Source: CAMAPP01 sp046153685
GTDB taxonomy: Bacteria; Pseudomonadota; Alphaproteobacteria; CADEGL01
Direction: 5' to 3'
DNA: 64,000 nt
Assembly (NCBI GenBank): GCA_046153685.1
Contig: JBJXGH010000129.1
Span: 1 to 64,000, forward strand
Numbering within the stretch: the stretch's first letter is position 1; each line of letters begins with the position of its first letter. The position numbers were made by a program, and so were the translations under genes. This document shows, in pieces, positions 25,320 through 33,638 of this stretch. A model generated the notes under the pieces. The model was not told where the DNA came from, ran no database searches, and saw only the letters and a list, made by a program, of their open reading frames with translations.

Positions 25320-26297
25320 TTACGGCAGAAGCACCGTCGATCCGGAGGTCTTTCGCGCCTCGAGATCGCGATGGGCTTGCGCCGCGTCCTTAAGCGCATA
25401 GGTCTGGCGAATCTCGACCTTCACCACGCCTTTCGACACCACGTCGAACAGGGCGTTCGCGCTCGCCTGGAGATCCGCGCGCGAGGCGGTATAGGCGACG
25501 AGCGAAGGCCGGGTCAGGAAGAGCGAGCCTTTTTGACCGAGTACCGCCAGATTGAACGGCGGCACGGGCCCGGAGGCATTGCCGAACGACACTATAAGCC
25601 CGCGCGGCCGCAAGCAATCGAGTGAGCCCTCGAAGGTATCCTTGCCGATCGAGTCGTAAACGACAGGCAACCCCTGCCCTCCCGTGATTTCCTTCACGCG
25701 CTGAACGAAATTCTCGCGCGTATAAACGATCACGTGGTCGCAGCCATGGTTGCGCGCAAGCGCTGCCTTCTCGTCCGAACCCACGGTTCCGATGACGGTC
25801 GCGCCGAGGTGCTTTGCCCATTGGCACATGATAAGCCCGACGCCACCGGCCGCCGCGTGAACCAGGATGGTTTCGCCGCGACGAACGGGATAGGTGCGCA
25901 GCAACAGATATTCGACCGTCATGCCCTGCAGCATCATGGCCGCGGCTTGGCGATCCTCGATCGAGTCGGGAAGCTTCACCAGTCGATCGGCTGGCATGAG
26001 CCGGGCTTGGGCATAGGCACCGAGGGGCACGGAGGCATAGGCGACGCGGTCGCCGGGTTTGAGATCCGCAACCCCCGACCCGACCGTCTCGATGACCCCC
26101 GCGCCCTCCATGCCGATAACCGCGGGAAAGGCTGCGAGCGGATAAAGGCCGCTGCGGTGATAGACGTCGATATAGTTCAGGCCGATGGCGGTTTGCGCGA
26201 GCGCGACCTGGCCCGGGCCCGGTTTGTCGATCGCGACATCTTCCCAAACGAAGACCTCAGGTCCGCCGGCCTTGTGGATGCGTATGGCTTTTGCCAT
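25320..26297 (-). CDS. NADPH:quinone oxidoreductase family protein (zeta-crystallin-like)
   Basis: The 325-residue medium-chain reductase has the domain order of QorA: the N-terminal GroES-like part (GPGQVALAQTAIGLNYIDVYHRSGLYP) and the Rossmann fold with VHAAAGGVGLIMCQWAKHLGA followed by TVGSDEKAALARNHGCDHVI. It lacks zinc ligands, as expected for quinone reductases. The C-terminus ends AHRDLEARKTSGSTVLLP, typical for QorA. It is the last gene of a minus-strand set inserted between rho and the ferredoxin/mnmE genes. Confidence 0.9.
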   Translation of the reverse strand: MAKAIRIHKAGGPEVFVWEDVAIDKPGPGQVALAQTAIGLNYIDVYHRSGLYPLAAFPAVIGMEGAGVIETVGSGVADLKPGDRVAYASVPLGAYAQARLMPADRLVKLPDSIEDRQAAAMMLQGMTVEYLLLRTYPVRRGETILVHAAAGGVGLIMCQWAKHLGATVIGTVGSDEKAALARNHGCDHVIVYTRENFVQRVKEITGGQGLPVVYDSIGKDTFEGSLDCLRPRGLIVSFGNASGPVPPFNLAVLGQKGSLFLTRPSLVAYTASRADLQASANALFDVVSKGVVKVEIRQTYALKDAAQAHRDLEARKTSGSTVLLP

Positions 26298-26327
26298 GGC
26301 TCGGTTCTTTCCTCGTTTCGCGGGTTT

Positions 26328-27023
26328 CTAGGCCAGGTGTTTCTTGAAGTACGCGGATGTTCTGCCGTTCGCGAGCTCGGCGGAGGGTTTGTCGTAATGC
26401 TTTCCACCGACACGGGCAAAGGCGTGCTCTTGCCCCATGTAGGTGTGGAGGGTGACAGAGGAAATGGACGAAAGTCCCGCGCGGATTTTGCTCTGCGCGT
26501 CGGCCGGCACGTAGGAATCTTTCTCCGCGATGTGGAGCAGCGTCGGTTTCGTGATCGCTTTGGCTTCGCCGAGATTGTTCTCGATCCCGACCCCGTAGAA
26601 ACTGACATGGGCGTCGGCATTCGAGCGGCAAGCCATGAGATAGACGAGACGCCCGCCGAGGCAATAGCCGACAGTCCCGACCTTCCCCATGCAGCCCGGC
26701 AGGGCGCGGAGATGATTCAAAGAGGATTTGAGATCGGCAATGCCCTTAAGCTCATCGAAACCCTTGAAGAACGCGAAGGCCCTCGCCCACTCGGCGTCGG
26801 TTTGATCGGTCAACTGAACGCCGGGTTCCTGGCGCCAGAAAATATCGGGGCAAAGGGCGAAAAAGCCCTGTGCCGCGAGATCATCGGTGATCGCGCGCAT
26901 CACGGCGTTCACGCCGAAGATTTCCTGGATCACGAGAACGCCCGGCCCCCGCCCCGATTTGGGTGCGGCAAGATAGGCGCCGAACGACCCGCCATCTTCG
27001 GCCTTGATGATAATATCCGACAC
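26328..27023 (-). CDS. Dienelactone hydrolase family protein
   Basis: The 231-residue alpha/beta hydrolase has the family layout: GVLVIQEIFGVNAVMRAITDDLAAQGFFALCPDIFWRQ and GTVGYCLGGRLVYLMA, where the nucleophile is cysteine in GYCLGG, followed by the aspartate and HAFAR histidine. I chose the GTG at 27023 preceded by GAGG; the longer frame overlaps the ogt gene. Enzymes of this family cleave dienelactone or related lactones. The in vivo substrate is unknown. It lies 30 bases upstream of the oxidoreductase and shares its strand. Confidence 0.88.
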   Translation of the reverse strand: MSDIIIKAEDGGSFGAYLAAPKSGRGPGVLVIQEIFGVNAVMRAITDDLAAQGFFALCPDIFWRQEPGVQLTDQTDAEWARAFAFFKGFDELKGIADLKSSLNHLRALPGCMGKVGTVGYCLGGRLVYLMACRSNADAHVSFYGVGIENNLGEAKAITKPTLLHIAEKDSYVPADAQSKIRAGLSSISSVTLHTYMGQEHAFARVGGKHYDKPSAELANGRTSAYFKKHLA

Positions 27024-27055
27024 GGTTCCCTCCCTCTTGGTTCGATGGCCCAAGG

Positions 27056-27577
27056 CTAGCGCGGTGGCTCGGCGGCCGGCAACTCGCCCGGCAGGGCGCA
27101 AGCAAGGTCCGCGAACAGACCGGCGTGTCGTGCCTCGAGGGCGAGAAGACGGCGCTTCGAATTCGTGCCGTCGGGAAAACTGAATCCACCGATCCTGCCA
27201 TGCGCGGCGAGAACGCGATGGCATGGAATGACAATCAGAATGGGGTTGGCGCCACAGGCCTGGCCGACGGCGCGCGCGACGCTGGAGATTTGCGCGGCGA
27301 GCTGTCCATAGGCACGTGTCTCGCCGTAAGGAATTTCGCGCAATGCGGCCCATAAGCGGCGCTGAAAGGGTGAGCCATCCGGGTCAATCGGGAGGTTAAA
27401 TTCCTTGAGGCGACCCTCGAAATAATGTGCGAGCTGCTCGCTAGCCGCGACGAGGACTGGGTCTGTCGGCGGCGGCGAAAGCGCACCGGATTTGCAAGCG
27501 GTGATTCGGACGATGGCGCCGCCGTGTTGGACCAATTCGAGCATGCCGATCGGCGTTCGCATGGTGCACGTGTTCAT
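27056..27577 (-). CDS. ogt: Methylated-DNA-[protein]-cysteine S-methyltransferase
   Basis: This suicide enzyme removes O6-methyl groups from guanine onto its own cysteine. The 173-residue protein has the C-terminal DNA-binding and active-site domain with PIPYGETRAYG-like (EIPYGETRAYGQLA), ARAVGQACGANPILIVIPCHRVLAAHG and the active-site motif PCHRV near residue 120. The N-terminal DNA-contact part is short. It has a C-terminal extension of about 25 residues. The start ATG at 27577 overlaps the stop of the upstream thioredoxin-domain gene by four bases. Confidence 0.94.
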   Translation of the reverse strand: MNTCTMRTPIGMLELVQHGGAIVRITACKSGALSPPPTDPVLVAASEQLAHYFEGRLKEFNLPIDPDGSPFQRRLWAALREIPYGETRAYGQLAAQISSVARAVGQACGANPILIVIPCHRVLAAHGRIGGFSFPDGTNSKRRLLALEARHAGLFADLACALPGELPAAEPPR

Positions 27578-29610
27578 GCGCCAAGCGCCGCGCGAAGCGC
27601 CACGGGATCCGTGATGGGCAAGGAACAGCTCGGCCCCCTGCAGATATAGGCGGTGGGCTTGCCATCGACCGCGATCTTGCCGAGCAAAGGATGGCCGATG
27701 GGAAATTTGGCGCCGGGCGGCACGATCCATGATACCCGCTCTGGCATGGAAACATCGTTCACCGCCCGGCGCAGTGCTGTCAGGCGCGGGTCCGTGCGCT
27801 CGCCAATAAGCGCAATCTGTCGACCCTCGCCGAGCAAGCCATGGGCGGCCAAGATGCCGCCGAGGCCGAAGATGTTGCGGCCGAGCTCGCCCGAGAAGGT
27901 TCGAATGAGGCTCTCCGCGCGCTCGCGATGGGTGCGATTGCCGGTCAGCAGGAACAGCCGCGCCAGCACGCCCGCGATCGTGCCATTGCCCGAAGGCACG
28001 GCCTGATCTTGGGCGGACTTGGTGCGCGCAATGAGATCGTCGGTGTCGTCGGCGGAGAAAAAATATCCGCCGCCATGGGCGTCCCAGTAGTGGCGGTTGG
28101 CGATTTCCACCCATTGCTCGGCCTGAAGAAGATAATGCTCGTCGCCGAGAGCCTCATGCAGCGCCAGCGCCGCACGGCTCATATTCGCGTAGTCATCGAG
28201 CGTGGCCGGGTGGCGCAGCGTGCCCCGGCGCCAACTGTGGCGCAGGCGGCCATTCTCCGTCATGCGCAGCTGGACAAAATCGAAGGCGCGCGCGGCAGCT
28301 GCCGTCCATTCGGGCTTTTCGAACACGTCGCCCGCGAGGGCGAGCGCCGCGATCATGAGCCCGTTCCAGTCCGCCAGGCATTTGTCGTCGAGGCCGGGGC
28401 GGACGCGATGGCGGCGGTGTTCCAATAGGGCCATCCGGCAATCCGCCAGGCGGGACTCGATATCGTCGTCGGCGAAACCGCGCGATTTCGAGCGATTGAG
28501 AATATTTGCATGTTCCCAATTTCCGCGTGCGCTGACGTCGTAGATCGTCTTAAAGAGCGCCGCGTGCGGGCCGAGAAGTGCATCGATCTCACCTTCGGTC
28601 CAAACGTAGAACTTGCCCTCCTCGCCTTCGCTGTCGGCATCGAGGGATGAGAAGAAGCCGCCTTCAGGATCGCGCATCTCGCGCATGATCCAATCGATGG
28701 TTTCCGTGATGCGTTCGCGGTAAAGGCGGCTTTTCGTATGTTGCCAGGCAAGGGTCATCAGCTCGACGAGCTGCGCGTTGTCGTAGAGCATTTTCTCGAA
28801 ATGCGGGACGAGCCAGACCTCATCGACCGAATATCGCGCAAATCCACCCCCCACATGGTCATAGATCCCGCCTTGGCACATCCTGTCGAGCGAGGTGGTG
28901 ACGGCCTCGCCAAGACGCGGGGCCGCGTCTCGGCGGTAGGCGCGCCAGAAGAGATCGAACACCGATACTTGCGGGAATTTCGGCGCGCCGCCGAATCCGC
29001 CATTCTCAAAATCTACGTGCTCGACGAGTTTCTCGGCGACCTGGACGAGGATGTTGGTCGGTAATTCGTCATCGGCGGGCGGTGGGGTCGATAGCCGACC
29101 GAGCGCGCCGCGCAGCGCCGCGACATTTTGTCGGACGGCGTCTTGTTGTCCGCGGAACGTGGTGGCGACGCGCTTCAGCAGTTCGGGGAATCCGGGCCGG
29201 CCATAACGGCGCTCGGGAGGAAAGTACGTGCCGCCCCAGAACGGCTCACCGTCTGGGGTCAGGAACATGGTCAAGGGCCAGCCGCCCTGTTCGCCCATCA
29301 GAGCCAGGGCGGATTGATATATCGCGTCGATATCGGGGCGTTCTTCGCGATCCACTTTGACGTTCACGAATAGATCGTTCATGACGGCGGCGATGGCCGC
29401 ATTTTCGAACGATTCGTGCGCCATCACATGGCACCAATGGCAAGCGGAATAACCAACCGATAGTAGGATGGGCCGCCCGAGCGCGCGTGCTTCGCCAAGC
29501 GCAGGCTTGCCCCAGGGCCGCCAATGGACGGGGTTGTCCTTGTGCTGGAGGAGGTAGGGGCTGTTTTCGTTCGCGAGTTGGTTTTGGTGGCCGGCGGGTG
29601 TCTGTGTCAT
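27574..29610 (-). CDS. Thioredoxin-domain protein of the SSP411/YyaL family (DUF255)
   Basis: The 678-residue protein begins with a thioredoxin-like domain (NQLANENSPYLLQHKDNPVHWRPWG, then SACHWCHVMAHESFEN with the CxxC motif at about residues 57-60) and continues with an alpha/alpha-toroid similar to cellobiose 2-epimerase/GlcNAc 2-epimerase. Conserved pieces include GGFGGAPKFPQ, DHVGGGFARYSVDEVWLVPHFEKMLYDNAQL and YFFSADDTDDL. Its biochemical role is unknown. I chose the ATG at 29610 (MTQTPAGHQ), the family start. It is the first gene of the minus-strand set. Confidence 0.93.
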   Translation of the reverse strand: MTQTPAGHQNQLANENSPYLLQHKDNPVHWRPWGKPALGEARALGRPILLSVGYSACHWCHVMAHESFENAAIAAVMNDLFVNVKVDREERPDIDAIYQSALALMGEQGGWPLTMFLTPDGEPFWGGTYFPPERRYGRPGFPELLKRVATTFRGQQDAVRQNVAALRGALGRLSTPPPADDELPTNILVQVAEKLVEHVDFENGGFGGAPKFPQVSVFDLFWRAYRRDAAPRLGEAVTTSLDRMCQGGIYDHVGGGFARYSVDEVWLVPHFEKMLYDNAQLVELMTLAWQHTKSRLYRERITETIDWIMREMRDPEGGFFSSLDADSEGEEGKFYVWTEGEIDALLGPHAALFKTIYDVSARGNWEHANILNRSKSRGFADDDIESRLADCRMALLEHRRHRVRPGLDDKCLADWNGLMIAALALAGDVFEKPEWTAAAARAFDFVQLRMTENGRLRHSWRRGTLRHPATLDDYANMSRAALALHEALGDEHYLLQAEQWVEIANRHYWDAHGGGYFFSADDTDDLIARTKSAQDQAVPSGNGTIAGVLARLFLLTGNRTHRERAESLIRTFSGELGRNIFGLGGILAAHGLLGEGRQIALIGERTDPRLTALRRAVNDVSMPERVSWIVPPGAKFPIGHPLLGKIAVDGKPTAYICRGPSCSLPITDPVALRAALGA

Positions 29611-29944
29611 GTTTTCCGCGTAAGGATTCCGCGCAAGGATTGGGTGATCGAGGAATGGGGACTCGGTCCGGCCGGCTATACGGGTCCCTGGGCGAGGCCA
29701 ATAGCGGGTGGGATGACAGCTAATTGGCCTGCAGGTCATTCTCCGGCAAGGGTCTTACATCGTCATGGGCGCGATAGACCAGGGCCGCGCGGCGAGATGT
29801 TCGGGCCGCGAGGGTAAGGGAAGCGGAGTCGTTGCGGGTTGGATATTTTGTCGAAGCCGTCATCAAATCGTATAGTAGGCAAAATATTCGCAAGTCTAGC
29901 GTAAACCATGTTTTATAATTGTCACGAGACAGGAGGCATATGAA
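29611..29944. promoter_or_regulatory. Divergent intergenic region upstream of the ferredoxin gene
   Basis: These 334 bases separate the thioredoxin-domain gene from the ferredoxin gene. The left half is GC-rich; the right half (about 29860-29925) is AT-rich and contains TATAAT at 29914-29919, a possible -10 element for the ferredoxin/mnmE transcript, without a convincing -35. A 47-residue open frame on the minus strand ending at 29720 cannot be distinguished from chance. Confidence 0.4.
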
Positions 29945-29948
29945 ATGA
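29931..29948 (+). promoter_or_regulatory. Strong ribosome-binding site and two-codon ORF before the ferredoxin start
   Basis: AGGAGG at 29931-29936 is eight bases before the ferredoxin ATG at 29945. Another ATG at 29940 lies only three bases after AGGAGG and forms ATG-AAA-TGA, whose stop overlaps the ferredoxin start. Spacing favours the ATG at 29945. Confidence 0.6.
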
Positions 29949-30307
29949 GTAAGGATCATGCAGATTCTGAATTATATTATTCACGACATGTATTTCTTTG
30001 TACAAATGAACGCCCGACTGGCGATCCGCGCGGCTGTTGCGCCGATAAAGAAGCCATAAAACTGCGAACCTATCTCAAGAACCAGGCAAAGAAAGCCGGT
30101 CTTGAGGATGTGCGCATCAATGCGGCCGGTTGTCTCGACCGCTGCGAGTTGGGGCCGGCCATGGTGGTTTATCCCGAGGGGGTTTGGTACAGCTACCGAT
30201 CGCGCGAGGATTTGGACGAGATTTTGCGCGTACATCTGATCGAAGGTGGCCGGGTGGAGCGACTGGTGTTGCGTCCGGGCGACGTTCCGCCCGCGGCCAA
30301 GGACTAG
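29945..30307 (+). CDS. Thioredoxin-like (2Fe-2S) ferredoxin
   Basis: The 120-residue protein resembles the NuoE-like [2Fe-2S] thioredoxin fold: YYSRHVFLCTNERPTGDPRGCCADK has the first cysteines and INAAGCLDRCELGPAMVVYPEGVWYSY the second pair (CLDRC). Such proteins are electron carriers (related to FeFd from Azotobacter/Aquifex). It has a strong Shine-Dalgarno site and stands 26 bases upstream of mnmE, so both may be co-transcribed. The partner is not apparent. No signal peptide is seen. Confidence 0.93.
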   Translation: MSKDHADSELYYSRHVFLCTNERPTGDPRGCCADKEAIKLRTYLKNQAKKAGLEDVRINAAGCLDRCELGPAMVVYPEGVWYSYRSREDLDEILRVHLIEGGRVERLVLRPGDVPPAAKD

Positions 30308-30333
30308 TTGACGGCCTCTTCGCGCTATTGGTC

Positions 30334-31668
30334 ATGAGCTCGGGCGATACGATTTTCGCGCTTTCGAGCGGGCATGGGCGTGCGGCCATTGCGATAGTTC
30401 GGCTGTCAGGCCCCGAATGTTCACGAATTGTTCTAGATTTGACGGGTAAACCACCTGGCCAGGCGCGTTGTGCAGCGTTGCGCACGCTGCTTGACCCGGT
30501 AACGGGCGAAGTCGTAGATCGGGGTTTGGTGGTTTGGTTTCCAACCCCGGCTAGCTTCACGGGCGAGGACATGGTCGAACTCCATGTTCACGGCGGAGTC
30601 GCGGTTACGACGGCGCTCACGGAATCTTTGATCCGGTTCGAGGGTGTCAGACCGGCGGAGGCTGGTGAATTCTCGAAGCGAGCCTATCTCAACGGGAAGA
30701 TGGGCCTGGTGGAAGTCGAAGGCCTTGCAGATCTAATTTCGGCTGAGACGCCCTTGCAGCGCCTTCAGGCCCTCGATCAGCTGCAAGGAAGCATGTCGGC
30801 TAGGTTTATTTCATGGCGGCGCGAGTTGATCGCTATTTCGGCCATGTTTGAGGCGGATATCGATTTTTCAGACCAGGACGTCCCGGACACCCTGCAAAAA
30901 CACGCAAGGGAGCGACTGTCTTCGCTCGCACGCGAAGTCGGTAGTTTTTTGGCGAGTGAGAATCGGGGTGAAATAATAAGGCAAGGTATTCGCGTTGCGA
31001 TCATCGGTCCTCCTAATGTCGGAAAATCGAGTCTTTTGAATATCCTTGCCAAGCGCGAAGTCGCAATTGTGACCGATGTACCAGGTACGACGAGGGATGT
31101 CCTCGAGGTCCGATTGGATATTGATGGCGCGCTGGTCATCTTGTTCGATACGGCAGGGGTGCGGGACCCGGTGGATTTAGTGGAACGGGAGGGAATTGAG
31201 CGGGCAAGGCAAGCGGCACAAGAGGCGGATTTGATAATAGCTCTCAGCGATGTGAACGCAGAGGGCGAGAATATATTGAAAAATTTGGGTCCGCTGAGAG
31301 GGGTGGTATTGTCGGTTAAGAACAAAATTGACTTGCTCAACTCAGCTGATCAGAGGGCGCTGCAGCAGTTTGGGTTAACGATTTCCGCAAAGACTGGGTC
31401 GGGAATAGAGACTCTGTTGAGGGAGTTAGCTAAGGCCGTGCAAGACTTGGTGCCTCGATCAGGGGTTTCGGCCATTTCACGACCGAGGCAAAGGGCAGCC
31501 CTGGAAGAATGCCTCAAAGCGATGAAACTGGCATTGACGCAGCCTGATATGGTCCTGTGTGTCGAGGATATCCGATATGCGACAAACGCCTTGGGTCGAT
31601 TGGTTGGGTTGATTTCTGCTGAAGAGATATTGGATTCGATTTTCGCGGAATTCTGTATAGGGAAGTGA
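30334..31668 (+). CDS. mnmE: tRNA uridine-5-carboxymethylaminomethyl modification GTPase
   Basis: MnmE with MnmG installs the 5-carboxymethylaminomethyl group on wobble U34 of tRNAs. The 444-residue protein has the N-terminal tetrahydrofolate-binding domain (MSSGDTIFALSSGHGRAAIAIVRLSG), the G domain with GPPNVGKSSLLN, DTAGV and KNKIDLL, and ends CIGK, the invariant CxGK motif. I chose the ATG at 30334 because homologues start here; no Shine-Dalgarno is obvious. Two parS sites begin directly after its stop. Its base composition is clearly less GC-rich than the his or leuS genes. Confidence 0.96.
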   Translation: MSSGDTIFALSSGHGRAAIAIVRLSGPECSRIVLDLTGKPPGQARCAALRTLLDPVTGEVVDRGLVVWFPTPASFTGEDMVELHVHGGVAVTTALTESLIRFEGVRPAEAGEFSKRAYLNGKMGLVEVEGLADLISAETPLQRLQALDQLQGSMSARFISWRRELIAISAMFEADIDFSDQDVPDTLQKHARERLSSLAREVGSFLASENRGEIIRQGIRVAIIGPPNVGKSSLLNILAKREVAIVTDVPGTTRDVLEVRLDIDGALVILFDTAGVRDPVDLVEREGIERARQAAQEADLIIALSDVNAEGENILKNLGPLRGVVLSVKNKIDLLNSADQRALQQFGLTISAKTGSGIETLLRELAKAVQDLVPRSGVSAISRPRQRAALEECLKAMKLALTQPDMVLCVEDIRYATNALGRLVGLISAEEILDSIFAEFCIGK

Positions 31669-31684
31669 TGTTTCACGTGAAACA
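31669..31684. promoter_or_regulatory. parS: parS site 1
   Basis: TGTTTCACGTGAAACA is the full 16-base palindromic ParB-binding consensus, starting one base after the mnmE stop. It is an exact match. Confidence 0.97.
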
Positions 31685-31705
31685 ATCGCCGTGTGACGCA
31701 CCCAG

Positions 31706-31721
31706 TGTTTCACGTGAAACA
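31706..31721. promoter_or_regulatory. parS: parS site 2
   Basis: A second exact 16-base parS, TGTTTCACGTGAAACA, lies 21 bases after the first in the mnmE-mnmG gap. Two adjacent perfect sites in non-coding DNA next to parAB mark a centromere-like locus. Confidence 0.97.
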
Positions 31722-31769
31722 TGCTGGTTAGTTCTTAATAACTAGACACAAGATATTGGGTAGGTAGCT

Positions 31770-33638
31770 GTGGAGGGCTATGAAGTAATTGTTATTGGGG
31801 GCGGCCATGCCGGAAGTGAAGCAGCATGTGCTTCTGCGCGTATGGGTGCTTCTACGCTCCTAGTGACTATCGATCCCACTAAGATCGGCGAGATGTCATG
31901 CAATCCGGCAATCGGGGGCTTGGGTAAGGGCCAGATTGTTAGAGAAATTGATGCACTTGATGGAATCATGGGGCGTGCAATTGATCAGTCGGGAATACAA
32001 TTTCGTGTTCTCAACCGCAGCAAGGGGGCTGCGGTTCATGGCCCAAGGGCCCAGGCCGATAGAAGGCTTTACCGCTCTGCGATCCAGGACCTAGTGTCGG
32101 GCCAGGATGGGCTTGCTGTCAGAAGGGGTGAGGTCGAAGACATTGTGCCGGTTTCCGGGGGGCGCTACGAAGTTTCCCTGGCTGACCGAACCCGAATTCA
32201 AGCCAAGGCCGTGGTACTTACCACCGGCACGTTCTTAAATGGCGTGCTGCATATTGGATCTAGACAGGAATCAGGTGGGCGCGTAGAGGAGGCCTCCTCT
32301 ACGGCGCTTTCGTCGCGTCTGAGAATGCTGGGCTTGGCCTTAGGCCGGCTGAAAACAGGTACTCCGCCGCGCTTAGATGGCCGGACAATAGATTGGTCGG
32401 GCCTCGAAGTTCAGTGGGGCGACCGCTCTCCGGTGCCTTTTTCCTTTCTGTCCGAAACCATAGAAACCGATCAAATACCCTGCCACATTACCCGAACCAC
32501 GGCGCACACCCATGAAATCATCCGCAGAAACATGGCACTTTCGGCCATGCACTCGGGTGGAATTAGCGGTGTTGGTCCGCGGTACTGCCCCTCAATTGAA
32601 GACAAGGTTGAAAGATTTAGCGGCAGAGATTCGCACCAGATCTTCCTTGAACCGGAAGGCTTAAATGACGATACCATTTACCCGAATGGGATTTCGACCT
32701 CACTTCCAGAAGAGGTGCAGCGGGCCTTCGTGCGGACGATTCCGGGCCTCGAACAGGTCAATATCCTACGGCCTGGCTATGCGGTCGAGTACGATTTCAT
32801 TGATCCGCGGGAGCTGTCTAACGCTTTGGAAGTAAAACGTTGCCCCGGGCTTTTTCTCGCCGGGCAAATAAATGGCACGACGGGCTATGAAGAAGCCGCC
32901 GGCCAGGGGGTATTGGCCGGGGCCAATGCGGCAGCGAGGGCGCTCGGTGTAAAAGGTCTCGTGCTCAGCCGCGCGGATGCCCTTATCGGCGTTATGATCG
33001 ACGATCTGGTCACGCGTGGCGCAACAGAGCCCTATCGCATGTTTACGTCACGGTCGGAATTTAGGCTTAGTTTGCGGGCGGACAATGCAGATCAGCGCCT
33101 TACTCCGATAGGAATTGCGGTCGGTCTGGTAAAGGAACGGCGCCGGGCCTCTTGGACCAAGAAGAATCTCGCGCTTGAGCGGCATCGCTACATTCTCGGC
33201 TCTCTTAAGGCGCTTCCCAGCCAAATCAAACGCCATGGAGTCGAAGTCAACGCAGATGGAGAAAGGCGATCGGCCTTAAAGCTGCTTTCCTATGAGAGCG
33301 TGTCTCTCGAAAAACTTACCGAAATATGGCCGGAAATTGAGCCTATACCATTGAACATATTTGAATTATTGAAAGTTGAGGCCGGGTATGCGGGGTATAT
33401 CGATAGACAAAATCGTGATATCGCGGCCTATAGACGCGAGAATATGGCACGCATTCCTCAAGATCTCGACTATGGAAATATGCCGGAATTGTCGATCGAG
33501 TTGCGAGAAAAACTGACCAGAAACCGACCAGAATCGATTGGCGCAGCTAGCAGAATCGAGGGTATGACTCCGGCCGCGTTGGGAATCCTGATTCGCGTGA
33601 TCCAGGTTTCGCAAAATAAACAAAATCACACCGAATGA
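31770..33638 (+). CDS. mnmG: tRNA uridine-5-carboxymethylaminomethyl modification enzyme
   Basis: MnmG (GidA) is the FAD-dependent partner of MnmE. The 622-residue protein starts with the dinucleotide fold VIVIGGGHAGSEAACASARMG, then SCNPAIGGLGKGQIVREIDALDG and GPRAQADRRLYR; later LTTGTFLNG, GINGTTGYEEA-like (QINGTTGYEEAAGQG) and the SRSEFRLSLRADNADQRLT block are typical. The start is GTG at 31770. The ATGA overlap of its end with rsmG (four bases) couples translation. It is 101 bases downstream of mnmE with two parS sites between. Confidence 0.97.
   Translation: MEGYEVIVIGGGHAGSEAACASARMGASTLLVTIDPTKIGEMSCNPAIGGLGKGQIVREIDALDGIMGRAIDQSGIQFRVLNRSKGAAVHGPRAQADRRLYRSAIQDLVSGQDGLAVRRGEVEDIVPVSGGRYEVSLADRTRIQAKAVVLTTGTFLNGVLHIGSRQESGGRVEEASSTALSSRLRMLGLALGRLKTGTPPRLDGRTIDWSGLEVQWGDRSPVPFSFLSETIETDQIPCHITRTTAHTHEIIRRNMALSAMHSGGISGVGPRYCPSIEDKVERFSGRDSHQIFLEPEGLNDDTIYPNGISTSLPEEVQRAFVRTIPGLEQVNILRPGYAVEYDFIDPRELSNALEVKRCPGLFLAGQINGTTGYEEAAGQGVLAGANAAARALGVKGLVLSRADALIGVMIDDLVTRGATEPYRMFTSRSEFRLSLRADNADQRLTPIGIAVGLVKERRRASWTKKNLALERHRYILGSLKALPSQIKRHGVEVNADGERRSALKLLSYESVSLEKLTEIWPEIEPIPLNIFELLKVEAGYAGYIDRQNRDIAAYRRENMARIPQDLDYGNMPELSIELREKLTRNRPESIGAASRIEGMTPAALGILIRVIQVSQNKQNHTE

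Noticed and set aside
25734..27059. 441-residue open frame on the plus strand
   Set aside because: It lies antisense to the quinone oxidoreductase and dienelactone hydrolase genes, has no recognisable motif, and exists because GC-rich codons leave few stops.
29720..29959. Small open frame on the minus strand in the ferredoxin upstream region
   Set aside because: It has no family resemblance, no ribosome-binding site of note and lies across a likely promoter; chance cannot be excluded.
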